Source: an uncultured Gammaproteobacteria bacterium (lineage in GTDB: Bacteria > Pseudomonadota > Gammaproteobacteria > Coxiellales > Coxiellaceae). From it: a stretch of 10,278 nt of DNA. Below, piece after piece: positions 1 through 5,690 of the stretch. Positions within the stretch are counted from its first letter, which is position 1. Every line of letters begins with the position of its first letter. The position numbers were made by a program, and so were the translations under genes. The notes below the pieces were generated by a model. The model had not been told where the DNA came from and made no database searches. It saw only the letters and a program-made list of their open reading frames with translations. The stretch covers positions 1 to 10,278 of the forward strand of contig CAIQCE010000209.1 of assembly GCA_903870185.1 (NCBI GenBank). The letters are read 5' to 3'.

Positions 1-129
1 CTAGGTATTTTTTCTTGTGTCTAATCTTGGTATTGGAGGGTCTGAATCCTGGTATAAAAGTGGATAACTTTAGGGTTTTGAGCCAAAAGACCATAATTAC
101 CCTATTCTATACACATTACATACCTCATT
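1..129. other. Non-coding AT-rich end of the window
   Basis: I see no credible gene here on either strand: reading frames are short and match no family I know. The stretch is AT-rich and lies left of the decayed pilin fragment. It holds one copy (about 60-80) of a loose direct repeat whose second copy is at about 143-164; both begin GTGGATA and continue with a T-rich run and then AGGG. No convincing promoter, tRNA or terminator is visible. Confidence 0.5.
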
Positions 130-338
130 TATACATAAAATTGTGGATAGTTTTAGGGGTATTGGGGGTCATCTGACTGCGGAACTCTATCTAATAAGTT
201 AAGCCATATTGTGGCAATTAATAGTTTAGCAGAGCCATTAATGAAGCCTCTAGTTTAGTGCAAGTGGCCTATCAGACTCAGGGTGATTTTAGTGCCACGA
301 GTGTGATAATGGCGGATGGTACGGTGGTGACTGGCACC
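130..338 (+). pseudogene. Decayed MshA-like pilin fragment, inverted relative to the msh operon
   Basis: The clear part is 241-338. Read from 239, it gives NEASSLVQVAYQTQGDFSA and then TSVIMADGTVV, which closely matches residues 55-86 of the 156-residue pilin in this window (NSASALVVAAYNANGDFTA, then TSVTMADGTSV). Homology continues upstream in another frame at 190-240 (SNKLSHIVAINSLAEPL, compared with the pilin NARAAAMNGLAGSL stretch); losing one A near 240 would explain the shift. Further upstream, 150-191 reads VLGVLGVI, a stop, then LRNSI in a third frame, which resembles the end of the pilin N-terminal helix, but this part is weak. The leader peptide, GFTIIEL motif and C-terminal cysteine loop are missing. 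I infer a dead third pilin copy that has lost both ends. The short open frame at 258-467 that crosses it continues into REP-like sequence and is not a gene. Confidence is high for 190-335 and low for 130-189. Confidence 0.72.
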
Positions 339-359
339 TTAAAAAAGAATATGTTGAAT

Positions 360-385
360 GGTGGGCACACTTCGTTTTGCCCACC
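360..385. repeat. REP-like palindrome 1
   Basis: GGTGGGCA at 360-367 is the exact reverse complement of TGCCCACC at 378-385, with a 10-base loop containing TTCG. It is followed by CCTACA. This GGTGGGCA...TGCCCACC-CCTACA pattern resembles dispersed REP-type elements that I know from many bacterial genomes. No T-run follows directly on either strand, so I do not call it a Rho-independent terminator for mshE. Confidence 0.6.
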
Positions 386-401
386 CTACATATTATATAC
401 G

Positions 402-425
402 TGGCCCGCGCTGCGCTTGGGACCA
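402..425. repeat. REP-like palindrome 2 (imperfect)
   Basis: TGGCCCGCG (402-410) can pair with CGC, GGG and CCA (414-425), with a TT bulge at 417-418, a single A bulge at 422 and a three-base loop. This GC-rich hairpin stands out in AT-rich surroundings and sits 16 bases from the first palindrome, so the two may form one paired element between the pilin remnant and the end of mshE. Confidence 0.45.
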
Positions 426-471
426 ATCTACATTTTGGAAAGTCTCGCAGTAAAATCTAGACGTTAGGCCC

Positions 472-2160
472 CTAATAACCTTCATTAACCACATTCATTA
501 CTTCTTCAATGCTAGTCACACCTTGAATGGCTAAACGGCATGCATCCTGTGCCAATAATTGACCGTCCAAACTTTGTTGAGCTAGCTTATAAAATGCGAG
601 GTGATCATTATTCCTCAAAGCTTCCGACATGGCTTCATTAAATGTGAGTAACTCAAAAATACCAACACGCCCTTGATAACCAGTGTTATAACAAAAAGAA
701 CATCCTTGGCCCTTTTTAAATTGCACACCATCCAGTTTTATTTCTAATTTACTCAGCCAAATTTTTTGATCAGAGCTGAAGGTATCTTCAGCGATACAAT
801 GAGGGCAATTCTGTCGCACTAAACGCTGCGCCAAGATGCCTTGTACAGTGGCACCTATCATGTAATTTTCCACACCCAAATCTTCCAAACGTGAAATGGC
901 GCCGGTTGAATCATTCGTATGTAAGGTGGAAAGGACTAGGCGCCCTGTTAATGCAGCACGCAAACCAATCGCAGCTGTTTCTTTATCACGCATTTCTCCA
1001 ATTAATAATACATCAGGATCTTGACGAACAATGCCCCGTAAAACAGTGGCAAAATCTAATCCTATTTTTTCATTCACTTGAATTTGTACGGCCCAAGATA
1101 AAAAGTATTCAATTGGATCTTCAACGGTAATAATTTGAATTTCAGGACGATTCAACTCATGCAATCCTGCATGTAAGGTCGTCGATTTACCTGAACCAGT
1201 AGGACCTGTTACTAAAATTAAACCATGTGGTTTTTTTAGTAAGTGGCGAAAATTTTCTAAAACTTGACCCGACATCCCCGTTTGTTCTAAATGGGTAATA
1301 CCTTCGCTTTGATGTAATAAACGCAAGACTATCGATTCACCAAAAGGCGTTGGCATAAAAGACAAACGCACATCAAATTTTTTGTCTTGAATTCTCGCAC
1401 TAAAACGTCCATCTTGAGGCAAGCGCTTTTCAGCAATATTCAATCCTGCCATCAGTTTCAAACGTGAGGCAATGGCAGGCATAATGGCCGTTTCATTAAC
1501 ACGCTGTTCTTGCAAAGCTCCATCTATCCGAAGACGAAATCGAACTCCTTCTACATTAGGCTCGATATGGATATCTGTAGCATTCACTTGAGCTGCATCT
1601 TCTAGTAAAGACTCAATCAAATGAATAATCGGAGCATCCACCACATCTACCACCGATTTATCAATAATTTTATCCTGTCCCTCTTCTAACTCTTGAGACA
1701 ACGCTTGAGCAAAAGTGCTAATATCTTCTGTACGACGATAGGCAATATCCAAGACTCTATTTAAATCTTGTTCATTCACTAAAACGGGTCTGATCGGTAA
1801 ATCTAAGACTTGATTAAATTGATCAATCGCTAAAACATTGGAGGGATCTACCATTGCGACTAAATAATGATCGGTTTGTTTTTCTATAATAAGGGCATGG
1901 TATAAACGAGCTAAAAATTCGGGTAATGCATGGCAAAGTTTGGAATTAACGACGTAATTTTTTAAATCAAAAAAAGGGACTTTTAATTGCTTGGCAAAAA
2001 AATCTAAAAATTGCTGCTCGCTGAGAAAATTGAGACTCGCCAGAACCTGGCCTAAAGTTCCGCCATTGGATTGCTGAAGCTCCATAGCGCGTTGCAGTTG
2101 TGCCTCAGTAATCAAGCCCTCTTGTAAAAGTAAATTACCTAATTTAAGTGGAGAAAGCAT
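472..2160 (-). CDS. mshE: MSHA pilus assembly ATPase MshE (GspE/PilB family)
   Basis: Cytoplasmic hexameric ATPase that powers pilus extension through the platform protein MshG. The 562 residues are full length for the family. Residues 6-58 fit the MshEN domain: two 24-residue motifs (6-29 and 35-58) separated by five residues. This domain binds cyclic di-GMP in Vibrio MshE. Here the first motif starts with Lys and the second with Thr where the consensus has Arg, and the second has Asn44 in place of Gly. The motor domain has RIDG at 211-214, Walker A GPTGSGKST at 319-327, an Asp box around EDP (347-349), Walker B in DVLLIGEMRD at 383-392 and a His box around STLHTND at 411-417. C452, C455, C487 and C490 form the expected zinc site. 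All catalytic motifs are intact. The ATG at 2160 is used because the upstream ATG in the same frame meets a stop after two codons; no strong ribosome-binding site precedes it. The gene lies directly behind a strong terminator rather than between mshN and mshG, where it usually sits. Confidence 0.95.
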   Translation of the reverse strand: MLSPLKLGNLLLQEGLITEAQLQRAMELQQSNGGTLGQVLASLNFLSEQQFLDFFAKQLKVPFFDLKNYVVNSKLCHALPEFLARLYHALIIEKQTDHYLVAMVDPSNVLAIDQFNQVLDLPIRPVLVNEQDLNRVLDIAYRRTEDISTFAQALSQELEEGQDKIIDKSVVDVVDAPIIHLIESLLEDAAQVNATDIHIEPNVEGVRFRLRIDGALQEQRVNETAIMPAIASRLKLMAGLNIAEKRLPQDGRFSARIQDKKFDVRLSFMPTPFGESIVLRLLHQSEGITHLEQTGMSGQVLENFRHLLKKPHGLILVTGPTGSGKSTTLHAGLHELNRPEIQIITVEDPIEYFLSWAVQIQVNEKIGLDFATVLRGIVRQDPDVLLIGEMRDKETAAIGLRAALTGRLVLSTLHTNDSTGAISRLEDLGVENYMIGATVQGILAQRLVRQNCPHCIAEDTFSSDQKIWLSKLEIKLDGVQFKKGQGCSFCYNTGYQGRVGIFELLTFNEAMSEALRNNDHLAFYKLAQQSLDGQLLAQDACRLAIQGVTSIEEVMNVVNEGY

Positions 2161-2176
2161 GATGATACTAGCCCAT

Positions 2177-2204
2177 AAAAGAAAAGGGCACCCGAAGATG
2201 CCCT
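2177..2204 (-). terminator. Rho-independent terminator between the second pilin gene and mshE
   Basis: On the minus strand AGGGCATC, loop TTCG, GGTGCCCT forms an eight-pair stem (one U-G pair in RNA) over a UUCG-type tetraloop, followed at once by TTTTCTTTT. It starts 13 bases after the pilin stop codon. Only 16 bases separate the T-tract from the mshE start, leaving no room for a promoter. mshE must therefore be expressed by read-through or from a promoter inside the pilin gene. Confidence 0.88.
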
Positions 2205-2217
2205 AAGCTAATGCAGA

Positions 2218-2688
2218 TTAACAGCCGCTAATAGTTGCAGTTGCAACACCCGTAACATCACTATAGGTCACAAAACAATTAGTAACAGCAGGGCTAAAAT
2301 CAAAAAAAGCTGTACCGCCCGGTGTGAGGGAGGGGGTAATAGCAAAGCTAGAGATTGTTCCGGCAGTAACAGCCAATTGAATACCGGAAGCAGTTGCATC
2401 TGGCCAACCATCTGCAGCTGAAGCAATTACATTTACAGAAGTACCATCTGCCATTGTTACTGAAGTCGCGGTAAAGTCGCCGTTTGCATTATAAGCCGCT
2501 ACAACCAATGCAGAGGCACTATTTAAGGCCCCAGCCAAACCAACCATAGCAGCAGTCCGAGCATTCGTGGTTTCATTGATAAAACGAGGGATCGCAACGG
2601 CAGCTAAAATACCTAAGATGGCAATAACTACAATTAATTCAATTATCGTAAAACCGGCCTGTTTGGCAGATTGTAAGCGGGCTTTCAT
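2218..2688 (-). CDS. mshA: MshA-like type IV pilin (second copy)
   Basis: Pilus subunit precursor of 156 residues. The 12-residue leader ends in QAG; prepilin peptidase should cut before Phe13 of GFTIIEL, and Glu17 is the expected +5 glutamate. The hydrophobic helix runs to about residue 35, followed by PRFINE and the NGLAG-like helix typical of MshA. C138 and C156 frame a 17-residue C-terminal loop that would form the pilin disulphide. A good GGAGAG ribosome-binding site (2695-2700) lies six bases before the ATG. The gene has its own likely promoter upstream and a strong terminator downstream, as expected for an abundant subunit. It resembles the neighbouring 159-residue pilin most in the leader and first helix; the rest has diverged. 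Which of the two is the major subunit cannot be told from sequence. Confidence 0.93.
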   Translation of the reverse strand: MKARLQSAKQAGFTIIELIVVIAILGILAAVAIPRFINETTNARTAAMVGLAGALNSASALVVAAYNANGDFTATSVTMADGTSVNVIASAADGWPDATASGIQLAVTAGTISSFAITPSLTPGGTAFFDFSPAVTNCFVTYSDVTGVATATISGC

Positions 2689-2694
2689 ATCGTT

Positions 2695-2700
2695 CTCTCC
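2695..2700 (-). promoter_or_regulatory. Strong ribosome-binding site of the second pilin gene
   Basis: GGAGAG on the minus strand, six bases before the ATG. It is a better match to the anti-Shine-Dalgarno sequence than the AGAGAAAG of the first pilin copy (3309-3318), so the two pilins may be translated at different rates. Confidence 0.7.
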
Positions 2701-2731
2701 CTGAAGTTAACTAAGTAAAATGTCTTGGAAA

Positions 2732-2760
2732 ATAGTAGACTACAAATCCAATAAAAACAA
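2732..2760 (-). promoter_or_regulatory. Possible sigma-70 promoter of the second pilin gene
   Basis: On the minus strand, TTGTTT (2755-2760) and TACTAT (2732-2737) are separated by 17 bases. A start near 2725 would give a leader of about 36 bases. The region is conserved with that upstream of the first pilin, which supports a control role, but the match is by eye. Confidence 0.45.
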
Positions 2761-2787
2761 TCTTTTAGGCCATAGATTTTCCGATTT

Positions 2788-2811
2788 AAAAAAAACACCC
2801 AAAGGTCCCCT
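2788..2811 (-). terminator. Degenerate terminator after the first pilin gene
   Basis: This is the counterpart of the strong terminator after the second pilin. On the minus strand AGGGGACC, TTTG, GGTG is followed by eight T. Only three firm pairs remain at the loop (ACC with GGT), then a G-G mismatch and G-U pairs that reach into the T-run. I expect weak termination at most, allowing read-through into the second pilin gene. Confidence 0.4.
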
Positions 2812-2824
2812 AAGCTAAAGTAGA

Positions 2825-3304
2825 TTAACAGCCGCTAGTTATAGCTGTCGCAACACCTGTACCTGCATCATGGCCCACGCTACATTTATCGACTGCACCG
2901 CTCTCAAAATTAAATACACCTACACCTCCTGATAAATCGGGAGTATAAGCAAAGCCTGCTAGTGTTCCAGCTGTAACAGCATTATCAATACCACCGCTGA
3001 TTACATCTGGCCAACCAGCTGGATTACCACTATGAGTAAGAACGATAGCGACAGTAGTCCCATCAGCCATTGTTATTGGGCTGCTTCCATTATAGCCATT
3101 AGAGGCGTACACAGCTGCAACCATAGCAGAGGCACTATTTAAAGACCCTGCCAAACCGTTCATTGCGGCAGCCCGGGCATTGCTGGTTTCATTAATAAAA
3201 CGGGGGACCGCAACAGCCGCTAAAATACCCAAAATGGCAATAACCACAATTAATTCAATTATCGTAAAACCAGCCTGTTTGGCAGACTGCAGGTGAGTTC
3301 TCAT
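2825..3304 (-). CDS. mshA: MshA-like type IV pilin (first copy)
   Basis: Pilus subunit precursor of 159 residues. The leader is again 12 residues long and ends QAG before FTIIEL, with Glu17 at +5 of the mature protein. The N-terminal helix and the segment through about residue 70 nearly match the second copy (for example PRFINET, NGLAG-type and LNSASA stretches). Both share the MADGT motif. C141 and C159 enclose a 17-residue loop, the same size as in the neighbour. The middle and the region before the cysteine loop differ, which suggests different surfaces on the two pilins. The ribosome-binding site is only moderate (AGAGAAAG, 3309-3318). The gene sits between mshG and the second pilin, where mshF, mshB and mshA lie in Vibrio and Shewanella. 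It could be the major pilin or an MshB-like minor one. Confidence 0.93.
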   Translation of the reverse strand: MRTHLQSAKQAGFTIIELIVVIAILGILAAVAVPRFINETSNARAAAMNGLAGSLNSASAMVAAVYASNGYNGSSPITMADGTTVAIVLTHSGNPAGWPDVISGGIDNAVTAGTLAGFAYTPDLSGGVGVFNFESGAVDKCSVGHDAGTGVATAITSGC

Positions 3305-3351
3305 ATTTCTTTCTCTTTTAAGTTAATAAAGCTTAAGTTATCTTGAAAAAC

Positions 3352-3378
3352 AGTATACTACGAAGCTATTGAAAACGA
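3352..3378 (-). promoter_or_regulatory. Possible promoter of the first pilin gene
   Basis: The minus strand carries TATACT (3352-3357) as a candidate -10 box, with TCGTTT (3373-3378) 15 bases upstream; shifting the -10 to TACTGT at 3350-3355 gives 17 bases. It lies in the only sizeable gap within the gene cluster, between mshG and the pilins, and aligns with the candidate promoter of the second pilin. Box assignment is uncertain. Confidence 0.4.
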
Positions 3379-3410
3379 TCCCGTGTCAGGAAATTCTTTG
3401 ATTCAAATGA

Positions 3411-4628
3411 TTACTTTATAAAACTGGTCATATCCCACATAGGCAAAAATACTCCGAGCGCCAAAACTAAGACCATAGCGCCCAAAATTAAAAGTAATAT
3501 AGGCTCCATTCGAGCTGCCAAGCGGCTGACACTGGTTCTGACATCTTCCTCATAAAATTCAGCGACTTGTTCGAGCATTTTGTCGTTACTCCCCGTTTCC
3601 TCACCAATAGCCAGCATTTGCAACACTAAAGAAGAAAAGAAATGAGCGGATCTAGCAGCTTGAGCTAGACTTTCTCCTCGCTCGACATGTTCACGCACTT
3701 TTAAAATTTTGGCTTCTGCATAAATATTATCACTGATCTTGGAAACTAAGTTTAAGGCTTGTGTTAAAGGTACGCCAGAATTGAGCAGCAAAGCTAAACT
3801 GCGTGCAAAACCCGCCATCAAAATATGCTCAATCATTTCACCTATGATAGGAATTTTTAATTGATATTGAGCCCAGAGATAGTTCAATGGAGATCGATTT
3901 AAAAAATAGCGGGTACTGGCTACCAGTAGAGTCACTAGACACAATAAAATAAACCAATGGTCATGCATGAAGGTAGAAATAGCAATCAATATTCGGGTGG
4001 GTAATGGCAATGCATGATTGAAACTGCCATATAACTTGGCAAAAACCGGAATCACAAAAATATTTAAAATAATCATGGCTCCGGATGCCATCAGCACAAC
4101 AGTGAGAGGATAACGCAAAGTCTGCTGAATTTTTTTCAAGGTATCTACCTCAAATTCTAAATGCTTAGCGGCCAACTCAAAAGCCTGATCCATGCGTCCA
4201 TTCGTTTCACCGGCTGCTAACAAACTAATAGCCACATTTGAAAATGCTCGAGGATATTGCCTAGCGGCATTTGAAAAGCTTTCACCCTTTGATAATTTCA
4301 TTTGAATGCCTTGTAAAGCCTCAATCAAAACACTATCTTCAGCAATTTCTAACAAACGACTAACGGCTACTAGCAGTGGAATTCCCGCTCTCACTAAATG
4401 ATGCATTTGTTGATAAAAAACCAGAATGGTTGTTTTTTTTATTTTTCTGGAAGAAGCAAACAATTCTTGATCTAAAAAAGAAGGCTTCGTGTCGATTTTC
4501 GTAATATTGAGTGGAATTATATCTTCGGCCATTAAGGTTTCTGCCAGACTTTCAGCTTGAATGGCTTCACGCTCACCTTGAATCAATTGACCACCGGAAG
4601 TACGCCCCCGATAGCAAAACTTGGCCAT
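3411..4628 (-). CDS. mshG: MSHA pilus inner-membrane platform protein MshG (GspF/PilC family)
   Basis: Polytopic inner-membrane protein that forms the base on which MshE acts to add pilins. The 405 residues are normal for the family. Two GspF-type cytoplasmic repeats are visible, at about 66-172 and 272-375; each ends in a related signature (LLAAGETNGRMDQA at 136-149 and MLAIGEETGSNDKML at 338-352). Three membrane segments lie at about 173-195, 221-239 and 376-396. The ATG directly abuts the TAA of mshN with no bases between, and a GGGAG ribosome-binding site lies inside the end of mshN, so translation of the two is probably coupled. In the classical locus mshE would precede it; here mshN does. 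Confidence 0.95.
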   Translation of the reverse strand: MAKFCYRGRTSGGQLIQGEREAIQAESLAETLMAEDIIPLNITKIDTKPSFLDQELFASSRKIKKTTILVFYQQMHHLVRAGIPLLVAVSRLLEIAEDSVLIEALQGIQMKLSKGESFSNAARQYPRAFSNVAISLLAAGETNGRMDQAFELAAKHLEFEVDTLKKIQQTLRYPLTVVLMASGAMIILNIFVIPVFAKLYGSFNHALPLPTRILIAISTFMHDHWFILLCLVTLLVASTRYFLNRSPLNYLWAQYQLKIPIIGEMIEHILMAGFARSLALLLNSGVPLTQALNLVSKISDNIYAEAKILKVREHVERGESLAQAARSAHFFSSLVLQMLAIGEETGSNDKMLEQVAEFYEEDVRTSVSRLAARMEPILLLILGAMVLVLALGVFLPMWDMTSFIK

Positions 4629-5690
4629 TTAGGAAGCTCCCAAAGCTCGAATATGCGCATGCACATATTCTAAAATTTCAGGACCTAATTGCTGACTGTT
4701 TTTAAGCTTTTGATAAGCTTCTAAGGCGCGGTTATTATCACCCAATTGTTCTAATGAAATAGCCAAGCCTAATTGCCAGCGTGGATTATTAGGATCTTGC
4801 TCTAATAGAAGTTGATAGAGTTCTAAAGCACCATCTGCATTGCCAAGATGCTGATAAATAGCCGCCAACAGGCTCGTATAATCAGGATCATTTCCCGCAA
4901 AGTCTGAGGCTTCGAGTAAAACCTGACAAGCTTGTTCGTATTGACCTTCACTGACCAATGCACGGCCATATAATATAGTCGCTGGTAAATCTTTAGGATC
5001 TCTTTCTAAAGCCTCTTTTAAAATTTCCTCGGCTGCCACCGCCTTGCCTTGCTGAATCAATAAAGTGGCTAAGGTCGTACGAGCGGTTTCATCTTCGGGT
5101 ACGATTTGCAAAATTTTTTGTAAAATTTCTATCGCATCACTGATTTTGTTTTCTGAAACTAAATGCAAGGCATCATCATAATTTTCATTTATTTTTTCTT
5201 CTAAACTTTGATGAACCTCTGATTTAACCACTACCTCTTGCGAATCTGTTTGTGGCGCTTGAGTCAGCAAATTTTCCACCGTTTTCTGTGATGCCGGTTT
5301 TGAAGGCACCGAAGAAAGTGTGCGAGGAGAAACTGCTGCAGGTGGCTCTGCAGGTAACTGATTAATTTTAGGAGTACTTGCAGCAGGAGGTTGTGTTGGT
5401 AACGGACTAATTGCAGGAGTAGTTGCAGCAGGAGATTGTGTTGGCAACTGATTAACCCTAAGAATAGTGGTAGGAGCAGTAACATGCACAGGTGCAGCCG
5501 AAAAAAGACCCAACTTATCCCAAATAAATGCTCCCGCAATTAATAATAAAAGAACTAAAATGAGATACAAGGGAAGCTTCGATCGAGGAATATCTTGAAT
5601 AGGGTGTAACCCTTTAATAGCGGCTTGAGAATCTGCTGCCTGTATTCGGCGCTGCTGCAAATTTTTTAACATTTGATTCGTGAGGCTCAA
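4629..5690 (-). CDS. mshN: MSHA biogenesis TPR protein MshN
   Basis: Membrane-anchored TPR protein of the MSHA assembly system. I place the start at TTG 5690, not at the ATG at 5729. The TTG gives MSLTNQMLKNLQQRR, matching the short cytoplasmic start usual in MshN; it has GGAG six bases upstream and overlaps the mshM stop as TTGA. The longer form would overlap mshM by 43 bases and add 13 residues with no family match. In the 353-residue protein, a membrane helix spans about 40-57, then a Pro/Ala/Thr-rich linker (about 71-136) with three 15-residue repeats, then TPR-like helical pairs from about 170 to 345, including DPKDLPATILYGRAL and DPNNPRWQLGLAISL. The topology places the TPR domain in the periplasm, where it probably contacts the secretin or pilus alignment proteins. 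The exact role of MshN is little known. Confidence 0.9.
   Translation of the reverse strand: MSLTNQMLKNLQQRRIQAADSQAAIKGLHPIQDIPRSKLPLYLILVLLLLIAGAFIWDKLGLFSAAPVHVTAPTTILRVNQLPTQSPAATTPAISPLPTQPPAASTPKINQLPAEPPAAVSPRTLSSVPSKPASQKTVENLLTQAPQTDSQEVVVKSEVHQSLEEKINENYDDALHLVSENKISDAIEILQKILQIVPEDETARTTLATLLIQQGKAVAAEEILKEALERDPKDLPATILYGRALVSEGQYEQACQVLLEASDFAGNDPDYTSLLAAIYQHLGNADGALELYQLLLEQDPNNPRWQLGLAISLEQLGDNNRALEAYQKLKNSQQLGPEILEYVHAHIRALGAS
5319..5453 (-). repeat. Three 45-base tandem repeats in the mshN linker
   Basis: Residues 80-124 of MshN are three copies of a 15-residue unit: NQLPTQSPAATTPAI, SPLPTQPPAASTPKI and NQLPAEPPAAVSPRT. The DNA repeats too (GCAGCAGGAG and TTGTGTTGG motifs on the plus strand). 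Because 45 is a multiple of three, copy changes would alter linker length without breaking the frame. Confidence 0.8.

Larger units (their letters stand above)
2177..3380 (-). repeat. Tandem duplication of the pilin unit with its flanking control sequences
   Basis: Unit one (about 3380-2788) and unit two (about 2762-2177) are similar along their whole length, not only in the coding part. Both upstream regions have the order GAT(T/C)GTTTT, then GTAGT(C/A)TACT, then a TCAAGA or CCAAGA stretch, AGTTAA and an AGAGA-type ribosome-binding site. Both downstream regions begin TTAGCTTAGGG and continue into a hairpin and T-tract. The coding regions match closely over the first 70 or so residues and diverge after that. 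Confidence 0.8.

Noticed and set aside
360..425. Hairpins as a Rho-independent terminator for mshE
   Set aside because: No T-run directly follows either hairpin on the minus strand.
258..467. Open frame of 69 codons on the plus strand as a gene
   Set aside because: Its first part is a pilin fragment without leader or helix, and the rest runs through the REP-like hairpins; it has no family match beyond the remnant.
3371..3388. Sigma-54 promoter (TGACACG, four bases, CGTTT) before the first pilin
   Set aside because: It lacks the conserved GG and GC doublets, and the similar region before the second pilin does not keep it.
472..4628. Type II secretion system rather than an MSHA pilus
   Set aside because: GspE/GspF-type proteins occur in both, but the MshEN domain, MshK motif, MshM/MshN pair and PilM/N/O-like order are MSHA features, and the pilins are MshA-like.
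5264..5539. Leucine-rich 91-codon frame within mshN
   Set aside because: It is an out-of-frame reading of the Pro/Ala-rich tandem repeats and has no ribosome-binding site or family match.
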